Assembly (NCBI RefSeq): GCF_009740285.1
Contig: NZ_CP046566.1
Coordinates: 922,501-986,500, forward strand
Length of the DNA stretch: 64,000 nt
Direction: 5' to 3'
Source: Phnomibacter ginsenosidimutans
GTDB taxonomy: Bacteria > Bacteroidota > Bacteroidia > Chitinophagales > Chitinophagaceae
In this document: piece by piece, positions 20,782 through 31,800 of the stretch
Layout: every line of letters starts with the position of its first letter
Position numbering within the stretch: the stretch's first letter is position 1
The notes under the pieces: model-generated
What the model was told of the DNA's origin: nothing
What the model saw: only the letters and a program-made list of their open reading frames with translations
Database searches by the model: none
Made by a program: the position numbers and the translations under genes

Positions 20782-20911
20782 TTGTGGGTAAACTCAACTA
20801 TGCGGTGCCAATGGCTGTAGTATATTTACAGAGGCTGTAAACCTATCCTGGCAACAGGCGATTTTTTAAAACGAACCCCTTACTAACCGGTTTTTTAAAA
20901 TCCCTCCGCGT

Positions 20912-21523
20912 ATGAAAATCATTTGCATAGGCCGCAACTACGTAGCACATGCCCAAGAATTGGGCAATGCTGTACCCGATGAGCCGGTCATTTTTATGAA
21001 ACCCAAAAACGCATTGCTCACACCGGGCAATCCGTTTTATTATCCGGCTTTTACCAACGAGCTCCACTACGAATGCGAAATAGTGGTGCGGATTTGTAAA
21101 AACGGCAAGTTTATTCACCCCTCACAGGCGCATCATTACTTTGAAGAAGTAACGCTGGGCATTGATTTTACTGCCCGTGATGTGCAGGACAAACTCAAGA
21201 AAAAAGGCCTGCCCTGGGAAAAAGCAAAAGCTTTTGATCAGTCGGCTGCCATTGGCGAATTTGTGCCGTGGGAAAGCCTGCACGATCCCAACAACATCCA
21301 TTTTACTTTCTTTCGCAATGGCGAGCAGGTGCAGGAAGGATTCAGTAATTTGATGCTGTATCCCATCCACCAAATCATAGCCCATGTAAGCGAATATTTT
21401 ACCCTCAACATTGGCGACCTCATTTTTACCGGCACCCCGGCTGGTGTGGGCGAATGCGTGGTGGCCGATCGCTTCGAAGGATTTTTGGAAGACCGCAAGT
21501 TGCTGGAAGTAGAAATTAAATAA
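20912..21523 (+). CDS. Fumarylacetoacetate hydrolase-family protein
   Basis: A protein of 203 residues with the FAH C-terminal fold. Metal-binding acidic residues are seen in LHYECEIVVRI (Glu54, Glu56) and TLGIDFTARDVQ (Asp85), with the lysine-containing KGLPWEKAKAFDQSAAIGEF and the closing IFTGTPAGVGECVVADRFEG. Such single-domain members include oxaloacetate decarboxylases and acylpyruvate hydrolases; the sequence does not decide which. It follows pth by about 130 nt on the same strand. Confidence 0.92.
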   Translation: MKIICIGRNYVAHAQELGNAVPDEPVIFMKPKNALLTPGNPFYYPAFTNELHYECEIVVRICKNGKFIHPSQAHHYFEEVTLGIDFTARDVQDKLKKKGLPWEKAKAFDQSAAIGEFVPWESLHDPNNIHFTFFRNGEQVQEGFSNLMLYPIHQIIAHVSEYFTLNIGDLIFTGTPAGVGECVVADRFEGFLEDRKLLEVEIK

Positions 21524-21638
21524 GCGTTTGGGTACGTAGCATTTGTTGGTAAAAGGTATGTGTGGCAGGCAAAAGGATTTCCCTAAAGATTGTAAACGCC
21601 AATTATTGATGATACATTAGGACATCAATCATTTGCTC

Positions 21639-22563
21639 ATGAAAACAATCAATGTGTTTTTTCTCTGTTGCATTTCCTCTTTTGGTGTGGCACAAAATGT
21701 AGGCATTGGTACCAATGCTCCACTAGCCAGATTGGCTGTAGACAGTAGTGTCATGATAGACCAGTCGAATAGCAATCAGGGATTTTTGGATAATGGCTCA
21801 CTGTTTTTCGGGAGCGACAAAAGGGTGGGTATTGTTCGTAGCTTTTTGGCTGGCTCTTCGGGTAGAAACGGAATCGGATTTTTTTACCAACAACGCCCGC
21901 CGCATGACCATTGACAGTACGGGACAGGTAGGTATTGGTACTATCAATCCGCTGCAAACACTACATGTAAATGGCTCCGCTTACATTGCTGGTTATTTGG
22001 GTATTGGCACATCTGCTCCCGATTATGCTTTTCAAAACCTGTATGGTTATAATCACATGGCCTACGGTTTGGGCCTGGGTACTGTGCCCAACAGCAATTA
22101 CCTGCTCGATGTGGGGAGTGGACCAGCCCGCTTTCAAAGTGACGTTCGCATCAACGGTATTTTAAATCCCAATAATGCACTGGCCATTGGCAATAATACC
22201 AGCATTGAAGGCTCATTAACTGTGAACGCAGGAAAGGGTGTTGCATTCAATGCTAACAGTGGCACCAATCTCCGCATCTATCAGTTTACCACCGCTACCT
22301 TCAACGCTGTACTGGCAGGTCACGCCATCTCGGCAGAAGGAAGCATCGCTTTTAATGGAGGCTTCTCCGGAGTGCCAAGGGTATTTGTAGGCGATATTGA
22401 TGTAACTGGTGGCACAGTTGGCCAATTGTACATGGTGCAACTACAGCTATATGGTTGTAGTACCACCAGCGGTGTTACCTCTTGCAAAGCAAGGCTAATC
22501 AACAACAGCGAAAATCCAGTGAATTACAGCATCACCTGGAATTGTATAGCCATTGGTTATTGA
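21639..22563 (+). pseudogene. Secreted tail-fibre-like repeat protein, frameshifted
   Basis: A secreted protein with signal peptide MKTINVFFLCCISSFGVAQ and then repeated VGIGTxxPxxxLxVDGS-like units (VGIGTNAPLARLAVDSS, VGIGTINPLQTLHVNGSAYI, LGIGTSAPDYAFQNLYGY), the pattern of cell-surface fibre-like proteins common in Bacteroidota. The C-terminus (FVGDIDVTGGTVGQLYMVQL) is beta-rich. The frame breaks at a run of seven T at 21879-21885; six T restore GIGFFTNNARRMTIDSTGQV and a 307-residue product. A partner for the usual peptidase/chaperone end domain is not visible. Function unknown. Confidence 0.8.
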
Positions 22564-22643
22564 TTTACTACGAACATTTTTTTACTGTTGTTGCTAGCCA
22601 GTTGGTACAAGTTTTTTATGTCTTCGACAATTGTGGTCATCCC

Positions 22644-22651
22644 TACTTTTG
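22644..22651 (+). promoter_or_regulatory. Promoter -7 element of the first E1 gene
   Basis: TACTTTTG matches TAnnTTTG and lies 30 nt before the start codon. A 16-bp perfect palindrome follows immediately. Confidence 0.5.
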
Positions 22652-22653
22652 CC

Positions 22654-22669
22654 CTGCTTTTAAAAGCAG
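22654..22669. promoter_or_regulatory. Perfect palindrome between promoter and start codon
   Basis: CTGCTTTTAAAAGCAG is a perfect 16-bp palindrome starting three bases after the -7 element, at the expected transcription start. It could be an operator; no regulator is identified. Confidence 0.45.
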
Positions 22670-22681
22670 CTTGCCTATTTT

Positions 22682-24708
22682 ATGATTGAACAGCAATTGT
22701 TGCACAAGGCCTACCGGCTAATGTATGCCAGCGTATGCATGGCAAACAAGTACGAGGAAAACCGCAGTGTTTGTAAATATGTGCACAGCACCAGCCTGGG
22801 CCACCAAGCCATTCAACTGGCCGTGGCTTTTCAGCTTCGCCCCGAAGATTGGGTAAGCCCCTATTACCGCGATGAAAGCATACTGTTGGGCATTGGCATG
22901 GAGCCCGCCGACCTGATGCGGCAATTGCTAGCCAAAGCCAACGATCCGTTTAGCGGTGGCCGCAGTTACTACAGCCATCCCAGCCTGAATGATGCCGATA
23001 AGCCCCGCATTATGCACCAGAGTAGTGCCACAGGCATGCAGGTAATTCCTGCCACAGGTGCAGCACATGGTTTGCAAATGCTGAACAAGCCTGGCTTGGT
23101 GGTTTGCTCTCTCGGCGATGCCAGCATGACAGAAGGGGAAGTAGCCGAAGCATTGCAGGTGGCCGTGCTGCACAAGCTGCCCATTTTGTATTTGGTGCAG
23201 GATAACGGTTGGGGTATTAGTGCAACGGCTACCGAAAGCCGGGTGATGAGTGCCGTACAATATGCCCAAGGCTTTCCGGGGCTTACGGCTATTGAAATTG
23301 ATGGCACCGATTTTGCGAAATGTTATTCGACAGTAGCAGATGTGTTGCAACATTTGCGCAGTGGAGCAGGGCCTGTTTTGCTGCAAGCCAACGTGCCTTT
23401 GCTTGGCCATCATACCAGCGGGGTACGCAAAGAATTTTATCGTAACGAGAATGAATTGCAGCAGGAAGCAGAAAGAGATCCTGTACAAAAATTAAAGACA
23501 TCTTTGCTGGCCCAAGGTTTGACGCCAGCACAATTACAAGATATAGAGAAAGCGGCGCAGCAATGGGTAGATGAAGCATTTGAGGCCGCTCAAGCTTCGC
23601 CCGACCCCGATGCCGCTACTGTAACGCAACATGTATTTGCGCCTACGCCTGTGCTGGAAGAAAAAGGCAACCGACAACCCGCCAACGCTGCTGCTATACC
23701 CATGGTAGATGCGGCGTTGTTTGCCATTCGGGAAATCATGCAGCAACATCCTGAAGCGGTGTTGTACGGGCAAGATGTGGGCCGCCGCCTGGGTGGTGTT
23801 TTCCGCGAAGCCGCTACACTCGCCGATCAGTTTGGCGACAACCGGGTGTTCAATACCGCTATTCAGGAAGCGTACATTATTGGCAGTACAGCAGGCATGA
23901 GTGCTGTAGGCGTAAAGCCAATTGTAGAGATTCAGTTTGCCGATTATATCTATCCCGGTTTTAATCAGCTGGTGACGGAGCTCAGCAAAAGCTGCTACCT
24001 CAGCATGGGTAAGTTTCCAGTGTCGGCAGTAATACGGGTGCCTACAGGGGCGTATGGTGGTGGTGGCCCGTACCACAGTGGCAGTATCGAAAGCACCTTG
24101 CTCAGCATCAAGGGCATCAAAGTAGTGTATCCTTCCAATGCCGCAGATATGAAGGGCTTGATGAAAGCCGCTTTCTTCGACCCGAATCCGGTGGTAATGC
24201 TGGAGCACAAAGGATTGTACTGGAGCAAAGTGCCCGGTACAGATGCCGCGAAAACGCCGGAACCAGATGCAGATTATATCATTCCGCTGGGCAAGGGTCG
24301 CATAGTGCAGGCCGCCAGTGAAGCCGCTATTGCAGCAGGTGAATCCTGCTGTGTGATTACGTATGGCATGGGTGTGCATTGGGCAATCGGCGCCGCAAAA
24401 GCGTTTGCGCAGCAAGTGGAAATCATTGACCTGCGGAGTTTGTATCCTTTGGATGAAGCTATGATGTATGCAGCAGTGCAAAAACATGGCAAATGCCTGG
24501 TGCTGACGGAAGAGCAACAAGCACACAGTTATGCAGAAAGTTTGGCCGGACGTATTCAGCAGCATTGTTTTCAATACTTAGATGCGCCGGTGCAGGTAAT
24601 GGGTGCATTGGATCGCCAGCTGTACCCATTCATGTACAGCTTGAATCGGCTATGCTGCCAACAGTAGCCAAAGTACAGGAGCGGTTGCATCACTTGTTGA
24701 AATCTTAA
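22682..24708 (+). CDS. Fused 2-oxoacid dehydrogenase E1 (alpha-beta), frameshift near the 3' end
   Basis: A thiamine-diphosphate-dependent decarboxylating E1 with alpha and beta parts in one chain, as in Bacteroidota branched-chain 2-oxoacid dehydrogenase. The alpha part (about 1-330) has VHSTSLGHQAIQLAVAFQL, and the ThDP motif VCSLGDASMTEGEVAEALQV ending in VQDNGWGIS. The beta part (from about 340) has VLYGQDVGRRLGGVFREAAT and PTGAYGGGGPYHSGSIESTL. As written it ends YSLNRLCCQQ at 24667. Adding one base near 24607-24616 gives SPAVPIHVQLESAMLPTVAK and ends HHLLKS at 24708, a normal E1-beta terminus (675 residues). A second fused E1 lies at 33727. Confidence 0.88.
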
Positions 24709-24755
24709 ATAGCTTGTCAGGGCTTGCTTATATTCGTTACCTCTAAAGCAACCAC

Positions 24756-25895
24756 ATGACTAAAGCATTTTATTTTTTGGCAGCCGTATTGCTGGGCAAT
24801 GCAGTAGCTGCACAACAACCCTTCACACTCACTGGCAACGTGAGTAAGGTAAAAGATCCGGTAAGCAAAGTGTACTTGTCGTACTATGCCGATGGCGAAA
24901 GCCACCGCGATAGTACCGAAGTAAAAAACGGAACATTTACGTTTAAGGGTACACTCAATGAAGCCATATTGGGCAACCTGATGGTACGCATCAAAGACAG
25001 TGCCGGCACCGGTTTGCGACCATACAACATGCGGAGAGATGGGTATGGCATTTTCTTGCAACCCGGCAAACTCAGCATCAGCAGTGTCGATTCTTTTTCG
25101 AACGCAACTGTAAAAGGTTCTGCTGCGCATACTGCTTATCTGAAGCTGAAAGCCATGAACAAAGAGCTGGATGACAAAGCTGCGGAGCTCAACAAAAAAT
25201 ATGGTGAATACAGCCGTGCAAAAGATGAAGCTGGCATGAAGCAAATAGAAAAAGAATTTGATGCCTTAGAAGCACAAATGAATGCCAATTACAAAAAGTA
25301 CATTACGGAGAATACACAGTCGCCTATTGCGTTGTATGCACTCAACCGCTACGCCGGATACGACATCAATGCTGCCGATGTAGAGCCCATTTTTTTATTG
25401 TTGCCCGAAGCAACCCGCAATAGCTCGGGTGGTAAAGACATGGCAGAAAAAATAGACAAGGCGAAGAAAACCGGCATCGGTGTTATTGCCATGGATTTTA
25501 CGCAGAATGATACACTCGGCAATCCGGTAACATTGTCTTCTTTCCGTGGTAAATATTTACTCATCGATTTTTGGGCCAGCTGGTGTGGTCCTTGCCGTCG
25601 TGAAAACCCGAATGTTGTGGCGGCCTATCAAAAGTATCATGCCAAAGGTTTTGATATTTTGGGCGTATCACTCGACCAGCCCAATGCCAAAGAAAAATGG
25701 ATGAAAGCCATTCATGATGACAACCTTACGTGGACACAGGTTTCTGATTTGAAATACTGGAAAAATGAAGTAGCCGTACAGTACGGCATACAGGCTATTC
25801 CGCAAAACTTCCTGCTCGATCCGGAAGGCAAGATCATTGGCAAAAACCTGCGGGGCGAAGAACTGCAGCAAAAGCTGGCCGAAATTTTCAAATAG
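24756..25895 (+). CDS. TlpA-like thiol-disulfide oxidoreductase with DUF4369 domain
   Basis: A secreted protein of 379 residues. After a signal peptide (ending AVAAQQ) comes a DUF4369 beta domain (FTLTGNVSKVKDPVSKVYLS, GTFTFKGTLNEAILGNLMV), then a charged helical linker around 130-200, then a thioredoxin fold from about 245 with the redox motif WASWCGPCRREN (Cys277, Cys280) and the cis-proline region YGIQAIPQNFLLDPEG. Such proteins reduce periplasmic disulfides or help cytochrome maturation in Bacteroidota; the partner here is unknown. A terminator follows. Confidence 0.94.
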   Translation: MTKAFYFLAAVLLGNAVAAQQPFTLTGNVSKVKDPVSKVYLSYYADGESHRDSTEVKNGTFTFKGTLNEAILGNLMVRIKDSAGTGLRPYNMRRDGYGIFLQPGKLSISSVDSFSNATVKGSAAHTAYLKLKAMNKELDDKAAELNKKYGEYSRAKDEAGMKQIEKEFDALEAQMNANYKKYITENTQSPIALYALNRYAGYDINAADVEPIFLLLPEATRNSSGGKDMAEKIDKAKKTGIGVIAMDFTQNDTLGNPVTLSSFRGKYLLIDFWASWCGPCRRENPNVVAAYQKYHAKGFDILGVSLDQPNAKEKWMKAIHDDNLTWTQVSDLKYWKNEVAVQYGIQAIPQNFLLDPEGKIIGKNLRGEELQQKLAEIFK

Positions 25896-25916
25896 ACTCA
25901 TGCAGTTTTTTTATAG

Positions 25917-25958
25917 AACGCTGTGCGGTGAATGGCTTTCACTGCACAGCGTTTTTTA
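25917..25958 (+). terminator. Terminator after the TlpA-like gene
   Basis: The stem AACGCTGTGC..GTGAA / TTCAC..GCACAGCGTT with a short loop is followed by six T. Confidence 0.88.
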
Positions 25959-26051
25959 TTGATGAATACCTCGCAAACATTGCCAACCGTTCGACAATGC
26001 TAAAATCTGCGGGTATTGTGGTAAAGGCAAAAAGCAAGCTGCTTTACAACT

Positions 26052-26059
26052 TACTTTTG
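26052..26059 (+). promoter_or_regulatory. Promoter -7 element of the aminotransferase gene
   Basis: TACTTTTG matches TAnnTTTG, 22 nt before the ATG. Confidence 0.55.
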
Positions 26060-26081
26060 TGCCCTCAAAAATTGCCTGATC

Positions 26082-27278
26082 ATGAACCTGCGAGTAAGTA
26101 ACCGTGGCGAAGCAATGCCCGCCAGTCCCATTCGTAAGCTGGTGCCCTATGCCGAAGCTGCCAAGAAAAGAGGAACAAAAGTGTATCACCTCAATATTGG
26201 TCAGCCCGATATTGAAACGCCTGCTGCCGTGCTGGATGCGGTACGCCACAGCGACTTCAAAGTATTAGAGTACAGCCACAGTGCTGGTAACGAAAGCTAT
26301 CGCCGCAAATTGGTGAGCTACTACGAAAGTGTCGGGGTGCATGTCAATCATCAGCAAATCATCATTACCACCGGTGGTAGCGAAGCCATTCTCTTTGGCT
26401 TCATGGCCTGCCTCGATCCGGGCGACGAAGTAATTATACCAGAACCTTTTTATGCCAACTACAATGGCTTTGCCGTAGCTGCCGGAGTAAATGTGGTGCC
26501 TGTTACCTCACATATAGAAAACGGATTTGCGCTGCCGCCCATTGCTGATTTCGAAAAAGTGATTACGCCAAAAACCAAGGCGATTGTGATTTGCAACCCC
26601 AACAATCCTACGGGGTATTTGTACAGCAAAGCTGAACTGGAAAGCCTGAAAGAAATAGTGCTCAAGCACAACCTCTATTTGTTTAGCGATGAAGCCTACC
26701 GTGAGTTTAGCTATACCGGCGAACTCATGAGTGTGATGCATTTGCAAGGAGCCGACGATCATTTAGTGGTGATGGATACCATCAGCAAACGCTACAGTGC
26801 TTGTGGTGCCCGACTGGGTGCATTGGTGACTAAAAACCAGGCTGTACTGGATGCAGTGATGAAGTTTGCACAGGCCCGCCTGAGCCCGCCATCCTTTGCA
26901 CAAATTGCCGGCGAAGCAGCCATCGATTTACCTGCCGATTATTTCACCGGTGCCAAAGAAGAATACCAGCGCCGCCGCGATTTGCTGGTGCGCCGCCTCA
27001 ATGCCATGGAAGGCGTGTATTGCCCCAATCCGGGTGGTGCATTTTATGCCATGGCCAAATTGCCCATTGATGACAGCGACAAATTTTGTCAGTGGTTGTT
27101 GGAATCATTTGAGCATAACGGACAGACAGTGATGCTGGCGCCAGCTACGGGTTTTTATGGCACTCCAGGTTTGGGTAAGCAAGAAGTTCGGCTGGCGTAT
27201 GTGCTCAATCTCGAAGCCATCGACAAAGCCATGGATTGCCTGGAAGCAGCGCTGAAAGTATATCCGGGTAAGCAATAA
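26082..27278 (+). CDS. Class I/II PLP-dependent aminotransferase
   Basis: An aspartate-aminotransferase-fold enzyme of 398 residues. Signature residues are LNIGQPDIETP near the N-terminus, ITTGGSEAILFGF, the PLP-phosphate/ring contact VICNPNNPTGYLYS (Asn-Pro at about 172), FSDEAYREFSY (Asp203) and the PLP lysine Lys236 in TISKRYSACGARLG. The amino donor cannot be assigned; similar Bacteroidota proteins are annotated simply as pyridoxal phosphate-dependent aminotransferases. It has its own promoter element and a terminator shared with the convergent SusD gene. Confidence 0.95.
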   Translation: MNLRVSNRGEAMPASPIRKLVPYAEAAKKRGTKVYHLNIGQPDIETPAAVLDAVRHSDFKVLEYSHSAGNESYRRKLVSYYESVGVHVNHQQIIITTGGSEAILFGFMACLDPGDEVIIPEPFYANYNGFAVAAGVNVVPVTSHIENGFALPPIADFEKVITPKTKAIVICNPNNPTGYLYSKAELESLKEIVLKHNLYLFSDEAYREFSYTGELMSVMHLQGADDHLVVMDTISKRYSACGARLGALVTKNQAVLDAVMKFAQARLSPPSFAQIAGEAAIDLPADYFTGAKEEYQRRRDLLVRRLNAMEGVYCPNPGGAFYAMAKLPIDDSDKFCQWLLESFEHNGQTVMLAPATGFYGTPGLGKQEVRLAYVLNLEAIDKAMDCLEAALKVYPGKQ

Positions 27279-27299
27279 ACCTTTCGATTCGATACCTAC

Positions 27300-27339
27300 A
27301 AAAGAGAGCTCCCCGCAAGAAACGGGGAGCTCTCTTTTA
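27300..27339. terminator. Bidirectional terminator between the aminotransferase and susD
   Basis: A 16-bp perfect stem (AAAAGAGAGCTCCCCG and complement) with a 7-nt loop lies between convergent genes. Confidence 0.92.
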
Positions 27340-27358
27340 TTGCGTAAATCTGCAATGG

Positions 27359-28798
27359 TTACAGTGGGTAGCCTGCATTTTGCTGCATGCCGCTGGCTTC
27401 TCTTTCCTGCTGAGGAATAGGCAGGATGTTGCGGTAATCGCCAGGTGCCAGTGTAATGGGCGACCAATGTTCGGGAGATACACGGGTCAAGGTTTCTTTT
27501 CTTCTGATGATATCGAAGAATGCAAAACCTTCGCCCTGTAGTTCTTTCCGACGTTCAACGCTGATTTCATTTTTCAAAGCAGCGCCGGTATTGGTAGATT
27601 TTACTGCACCAGTGATGGCACGTTTTTGTACTTCAAACAGTGCCGCCTGTGCCGGATCATCGTGGTTCATTTCTGCTTCAGCTTCTGCTTCTATCAGGTA
27701 CATTTCTGCACTACGCATCAGCGGCATGTCCAGATCCCATGCATCACGGAAGTAAAACTTGTTCATCAGGTATCCGTTTTTACGAATCAACGGAGTGTCA
27801 CGCTGCAATGCATCACCAGGATTGTAGTTTACCGGATCGAGGTTTACATAAAACTGCTTTTTACGAATGTCATTGTCGGCAAACAATGCATAGTAAGAAG
27901 GAGTAGCTCTGAACGTGCTGTAACCGATATCATAAGGCTCCAGGAAAGAAGCCAGTTGCAGATAGCCGGTGTTGTCATCGGATCTGTAATCCAAGCCAAA
28001 AATCCATTCAGAAGTTGGATCTACAAAACCATCGAGCAAGGTGCTGGCTGCAGCAAGCGGGTTTCTGGCACGGGCCAGTTTGGCATGTTCTGCGGCTTTG
28101 CTCCAGTTGCCCATATCGAGGTATACTCTTGCCAGCATACCATCAATGGCTTCTTTGGTAAACTTGTATACATCGCCGGTGCGGGTGAGGTTTGCTTTTG
28201 CATACTGCAGGTCGCTCAGCATGAAAGCATAAATTTCTTTCACAGCTGCACGTTGTGGTACCACATCGTTGGGCGAAAGAGGAACTTCAATTTTGGGCAG
28301 GCCTACAGAGTTTGAATCAACCGTGTAAGGCTGTGCAAACAGGCGGATGAGTTGATGATAGGTCCATGCACGAATGGCTCTTGCTTCAGCAATGTTTTGT
28401 GTTTTCAACGCTGCAGAAATGGGGGCATCGGGCAGGTTTACAATAGCACGGTTGCTGTTGTTCAGCAAGGCAAAACCATCTCTCCAAAACTGAAAACCGT
28501 AGCCAACAGTAGGGCTTTGCAAAAAGCGGTATTCATTTACAAAACGACCGTAGTTGCCGGTGCTTACCACAAACATGTCGCGGCCTTTTACTTCGGTCGT
28601 CAACAGTACGTGGTTGGTAAAACCAGAGCGGGTCATGATGTCGTACAAACCGTTCATGGCAGCAGCTACTTTTTCTGGTGTAGAAAAGGCAGCAGCAGCA
28701 TCGTCTGCATCATACGGCTTGGTTTCCAAAAAGTCTTTTTTACAGCCACCCAGACCTACTACAATGAGTGCAACTGCGTATAGGAGTTTCTTTTTCAT
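27359..28798 (-). CDS. RagB/SusD-family outer-membrane nutrient-binding lipoprotein
   Basis: The surface lipoprotein lid of a SusCD importer. The lipobox is VGLGGCKKDF; the mature part has FLETKPYDADDAAAAFSTPE, AMNGLYDIM, AEARAIRAWTYHQLIRLFAQ and the TPR-like helical core, ending in the usual LLPIP-type motif (NILPIPQQEREASGMQQN then GYPL). About 479 residues from ATG 28798 (MKKKLLYAV), preferred to the upstream ATG at 28828 because it starts the signal peptide. It follows its SusC partner by 20 nt. There is no glycoside hydrolase beside the pair, so the substrate may be a peptide or other oligomer. Confidence 0.95.
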   Translation of the reverse strand: MKKKLLYAVALIVVGLGGCKKDFLETKPYDADDAAAAFSTPEKVAAAMNGLYDIMTRSGFTNHVLLTTEVKGRDMFVVSTGNYGRFVNEYRFLQSPTVGYGFQFWRDGFALLNNSNRAIVNLPDAPISAALKTQNIAEARAIRAWTYHQLIRLFAQPYTVDSNSVGLPKIEVPLSPNDVVPQRAAVKEIYAFMLSDLQYAKANLTRTGDVYKFTKEAIDGMLARVYLDMGNWSKAAEHAKLARARNPLAAASTLLDGFVDPTSEWIFGLDYRSDDNTGYLQLASFLEPYDIGYSTFRATPSYYALFADNDIRKKQFYVNLDPVNYNPGDALQRDTPLIRKNGYLMNKFYFRDAWDLDMPLMRSAEMYLIEAEAEAEMNHDDPAQAALFEVQKRAITGAVKSTNTGAALKNEISVERRKELQGEGFAFFDIIRRKETLTRVSPEHWSPITLAPGDYRNILPIPQQEREASGMQQNAGYPL

Positions 28799-28817
28799 AG
28801 TTACTTCTTTATTTATG

Positions 28818-31800
28818 TTAGAGGCCAAGGTTCAGACCAAATGAAATGGTTTTGATGTTGGGTACATCGTTGTTGGGAATACCGGTGATTTCCACTTCGG
28901 GGTCCATGCCTTTGTGCTTGGCGAGTGTGAGAATGTTTTCTGCTGCGAGGTAAATTCTGGCGTTCGAAATTTTCAAACGCTTAATCACATTCGATGGCAG
29001 AGAGTAGCCAATGTTGATGTTCTTTACACGGGCATAAGTACCGTCGAACAAGAAACGGGTAGAAGCACTGTTGCCCAAATCTGTGTTGCGTGGTACAAAG
29101 CGGGGAACGTTTGTAACGTCGCCGGGTTTTTGCCATGCAGCAAAACTTTGATTGGCCAACTGGCTGCCGGGTGCGTTGCCACCGTCCATTTCTGAAGCCA
29201 GTGTGGCATCATAAATTTTGCCTCCTACGCTAAAGAATACAAACACTGAGGCGTCGAAATTGTAGAACTGAAATTTGTTAGTGATACCGCCAAAGAATTT
29301 GGGCAATGCAGAACCATTTTCATAACGGGTAGCATTGTTCCAGTTGGTGGTGGTTGTTTTGCCATTGGCACCATCAATGTACCACAGCGGCTGACCAGTT
29401 TGTACATCTACGCCAGCATATTCTCTCAGGTAAAACTGATAGCGGTCTGAACCTACTTTCCAACGCTGGCTACCTTGCAAAATAGAATCGATAGACATTT
29501 TCTGAATCTGGTTTTTGTACGTTGTCATGTTCAGCGATACAGACCAGTCGAAGTTTTTCTTCTGCATCAAACCAATTTCAACCAAACCTTCAAAACCATA
29601 GTTTTTCATGTCGGCCAGGTTGGTGGTGATGTTTTCGAAACCGGTGAGCAACGACAATGGCTTGTTGAACAAGATGGCGTTTGAACCGCGGTTGAAATAG
29701 CTGAATTCACCCTTGATTCTTTTGAAAATGGTAAACTCCACGCCAATGTCTGTCACTTTGTTGCCTTCCCACTGCAACTGGCTGTTGCCCAGCTGATCGT
29801 TGATGGCACCGTTGCCACCACCATAGTTGTAACCAGTGCTGTACAGGTCCAAGCGGGCATAGCGACCAATGTTGTCGTTACCACTCACACCATAGCTACC
29901 ACGTACTTTCAATTCGTTCAGCCAGTCGATGCCAGCCATGAAGTTTTCCTGAGAAATTCTCCATGCACCACCAACAGACCAGAAGTTACCCCAGCGGCTG
30001 TCGATACCAAATACAGAAGAGCCATCACGACGGAAACTGGCCGACACAAAATATTTGTTGTCGAAGCTATAGTTGATACGAGAGAGGTATGAAGCCAAAC
30101 GCTTTTCTGTAATGATACTTGATGCGGTAGTGGGGGTTGCAGCAGCATCCAGTTCTACAAAACCAGGTCCGGGGAAACCAGTAGCACCTGCAATCAGGTT
30201 TTCGTACTTGGTTCTTACCGCTTCCTGACCCACCAATGCACTCAGCGTATGGTTGCCAAAAGTTTTGTCGTACGACAAAGTGTTGGTAATAGTCAACTGA
30301 ATGTCTCTTGGTGCATACTTTGTGGTACGGCCACGTACACCACGACCATCACCATTGGTGTAGTTGTAGTGCTGTGTTTCGCCGAGGTCTACAAAATCAA
30401 ACCCACCCAGGGATTTGAATTTCAAACCAGGCATAATGCTTAATTCGGCAAAGCCGGTAATCAAGGCACGGGCCGACTGAGCTCTGTAAATATTGTTTTC
30501 AGCCAAACCAACCGGGTTGTAATCAAATACTACCGGTGTGTTGTAGTTGTATATTTTTTTGCCAGTAGCATCAACCAGCGGATTGCCGTCAGCATCTATG
30601 CGGTACAATGGGTACACGTTAGAAACGATGTCGGCAAAACGAATGGGGTTAGCAGCACCGCCTGCACCCGGAGGTGTGTTTTGATCGGTAAAACCAAAGC
30701 TGGTATTTACACCCACTTTCAGGTAATCGGTGGCTTTGTTTTCGAGGTTCAATTTCAATGAATAACGTTTGAAATCTGAACCTACCACAATGCCTTCTTG
30801 ATTGAAGTAGCTGCCAGACAGGTAGAACGTGGTACGTTCATTACCACCCGACAAGCTAAGGCTGTAATCTTGTGTGCGGCCAATGCTGGTAACAGCATCA
30901 CGCCAGTCGTTGTCGTAGAGTTGTTTTACGCCCGAATTCAATACGCCGCCTGCACCATAAGGGTTGGTGTTGTTGTACGGATTTACAGCCAGGTTGCTGA
31001 TGGTACTGGCATTGGCTGCAGTAGCTGCTACAGATGGTGCATCGCCAGCGCTGATGCGGCCGTTGTAGTAATAATCCCACCAATACTTGAAGTATTGTGA
31101 AGTAGACATTACATCATGCTTTTGCACAGCCAATGAAGAGAAACCATTGCTGGCAGAAACATTGATTTTGGTTTTGCCTGTTTTACCCTTCTTGGTATTG
31201 ATAAGGATAACGCCATTACCGGCACGTGAACCGTACAGTGATGCAGCAGAGGCGTCTTTCAATACTGAAATAGATTCGATGTCACGAGGGTCGATGGTAG
31301 ACAAAATGTTGGCCGTAGTAGAACCTTGTGTAAAGTCACCGGTAGTTACTGCAACCCCATCAATTACGTACAGCGGATTGCTGGAAGCCGTGAAGCTACC
31401 AATACCACGAATGCGTACGGTAGATGCTGCACCAGGCTGACCAGAAACGCTTTGTACAGTTACACCTGCAGCAGCACCTTGCAATGCTTTTTCTACAGAG
31501 GTTACAGGGCGTTCTTTCAACATGTCAGACTTTACTACTGATACAGAACCAGTAGAAGCTTGTTTCTTTTCTGAGCCGTAAGCTACCACTACTACTTCTT
31601 CCAAATCATTGGATGTGCTTTGGCTTAATGATACTGTTACAGTGTTGCCTGCAGCATCCACTTCTTTTTCGGTGTATCCTACAAATGAGAATACCAATTT
31701 TGCATTGGGCTTACTCACCGAAATGGTAAACGTACCATCGGTTTCTGTGGATGTGCCAATATTTGTTCCTTTCACTTTCACAGACACGCCGGCAAGTGGA

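Noticed and set aside
23534-24574. A 346-codon minus-strand frame rich in His, Cys and Arg
   Set aside because: It is antisense to the fused E1 gene and its composition is typical of a shadow frame.
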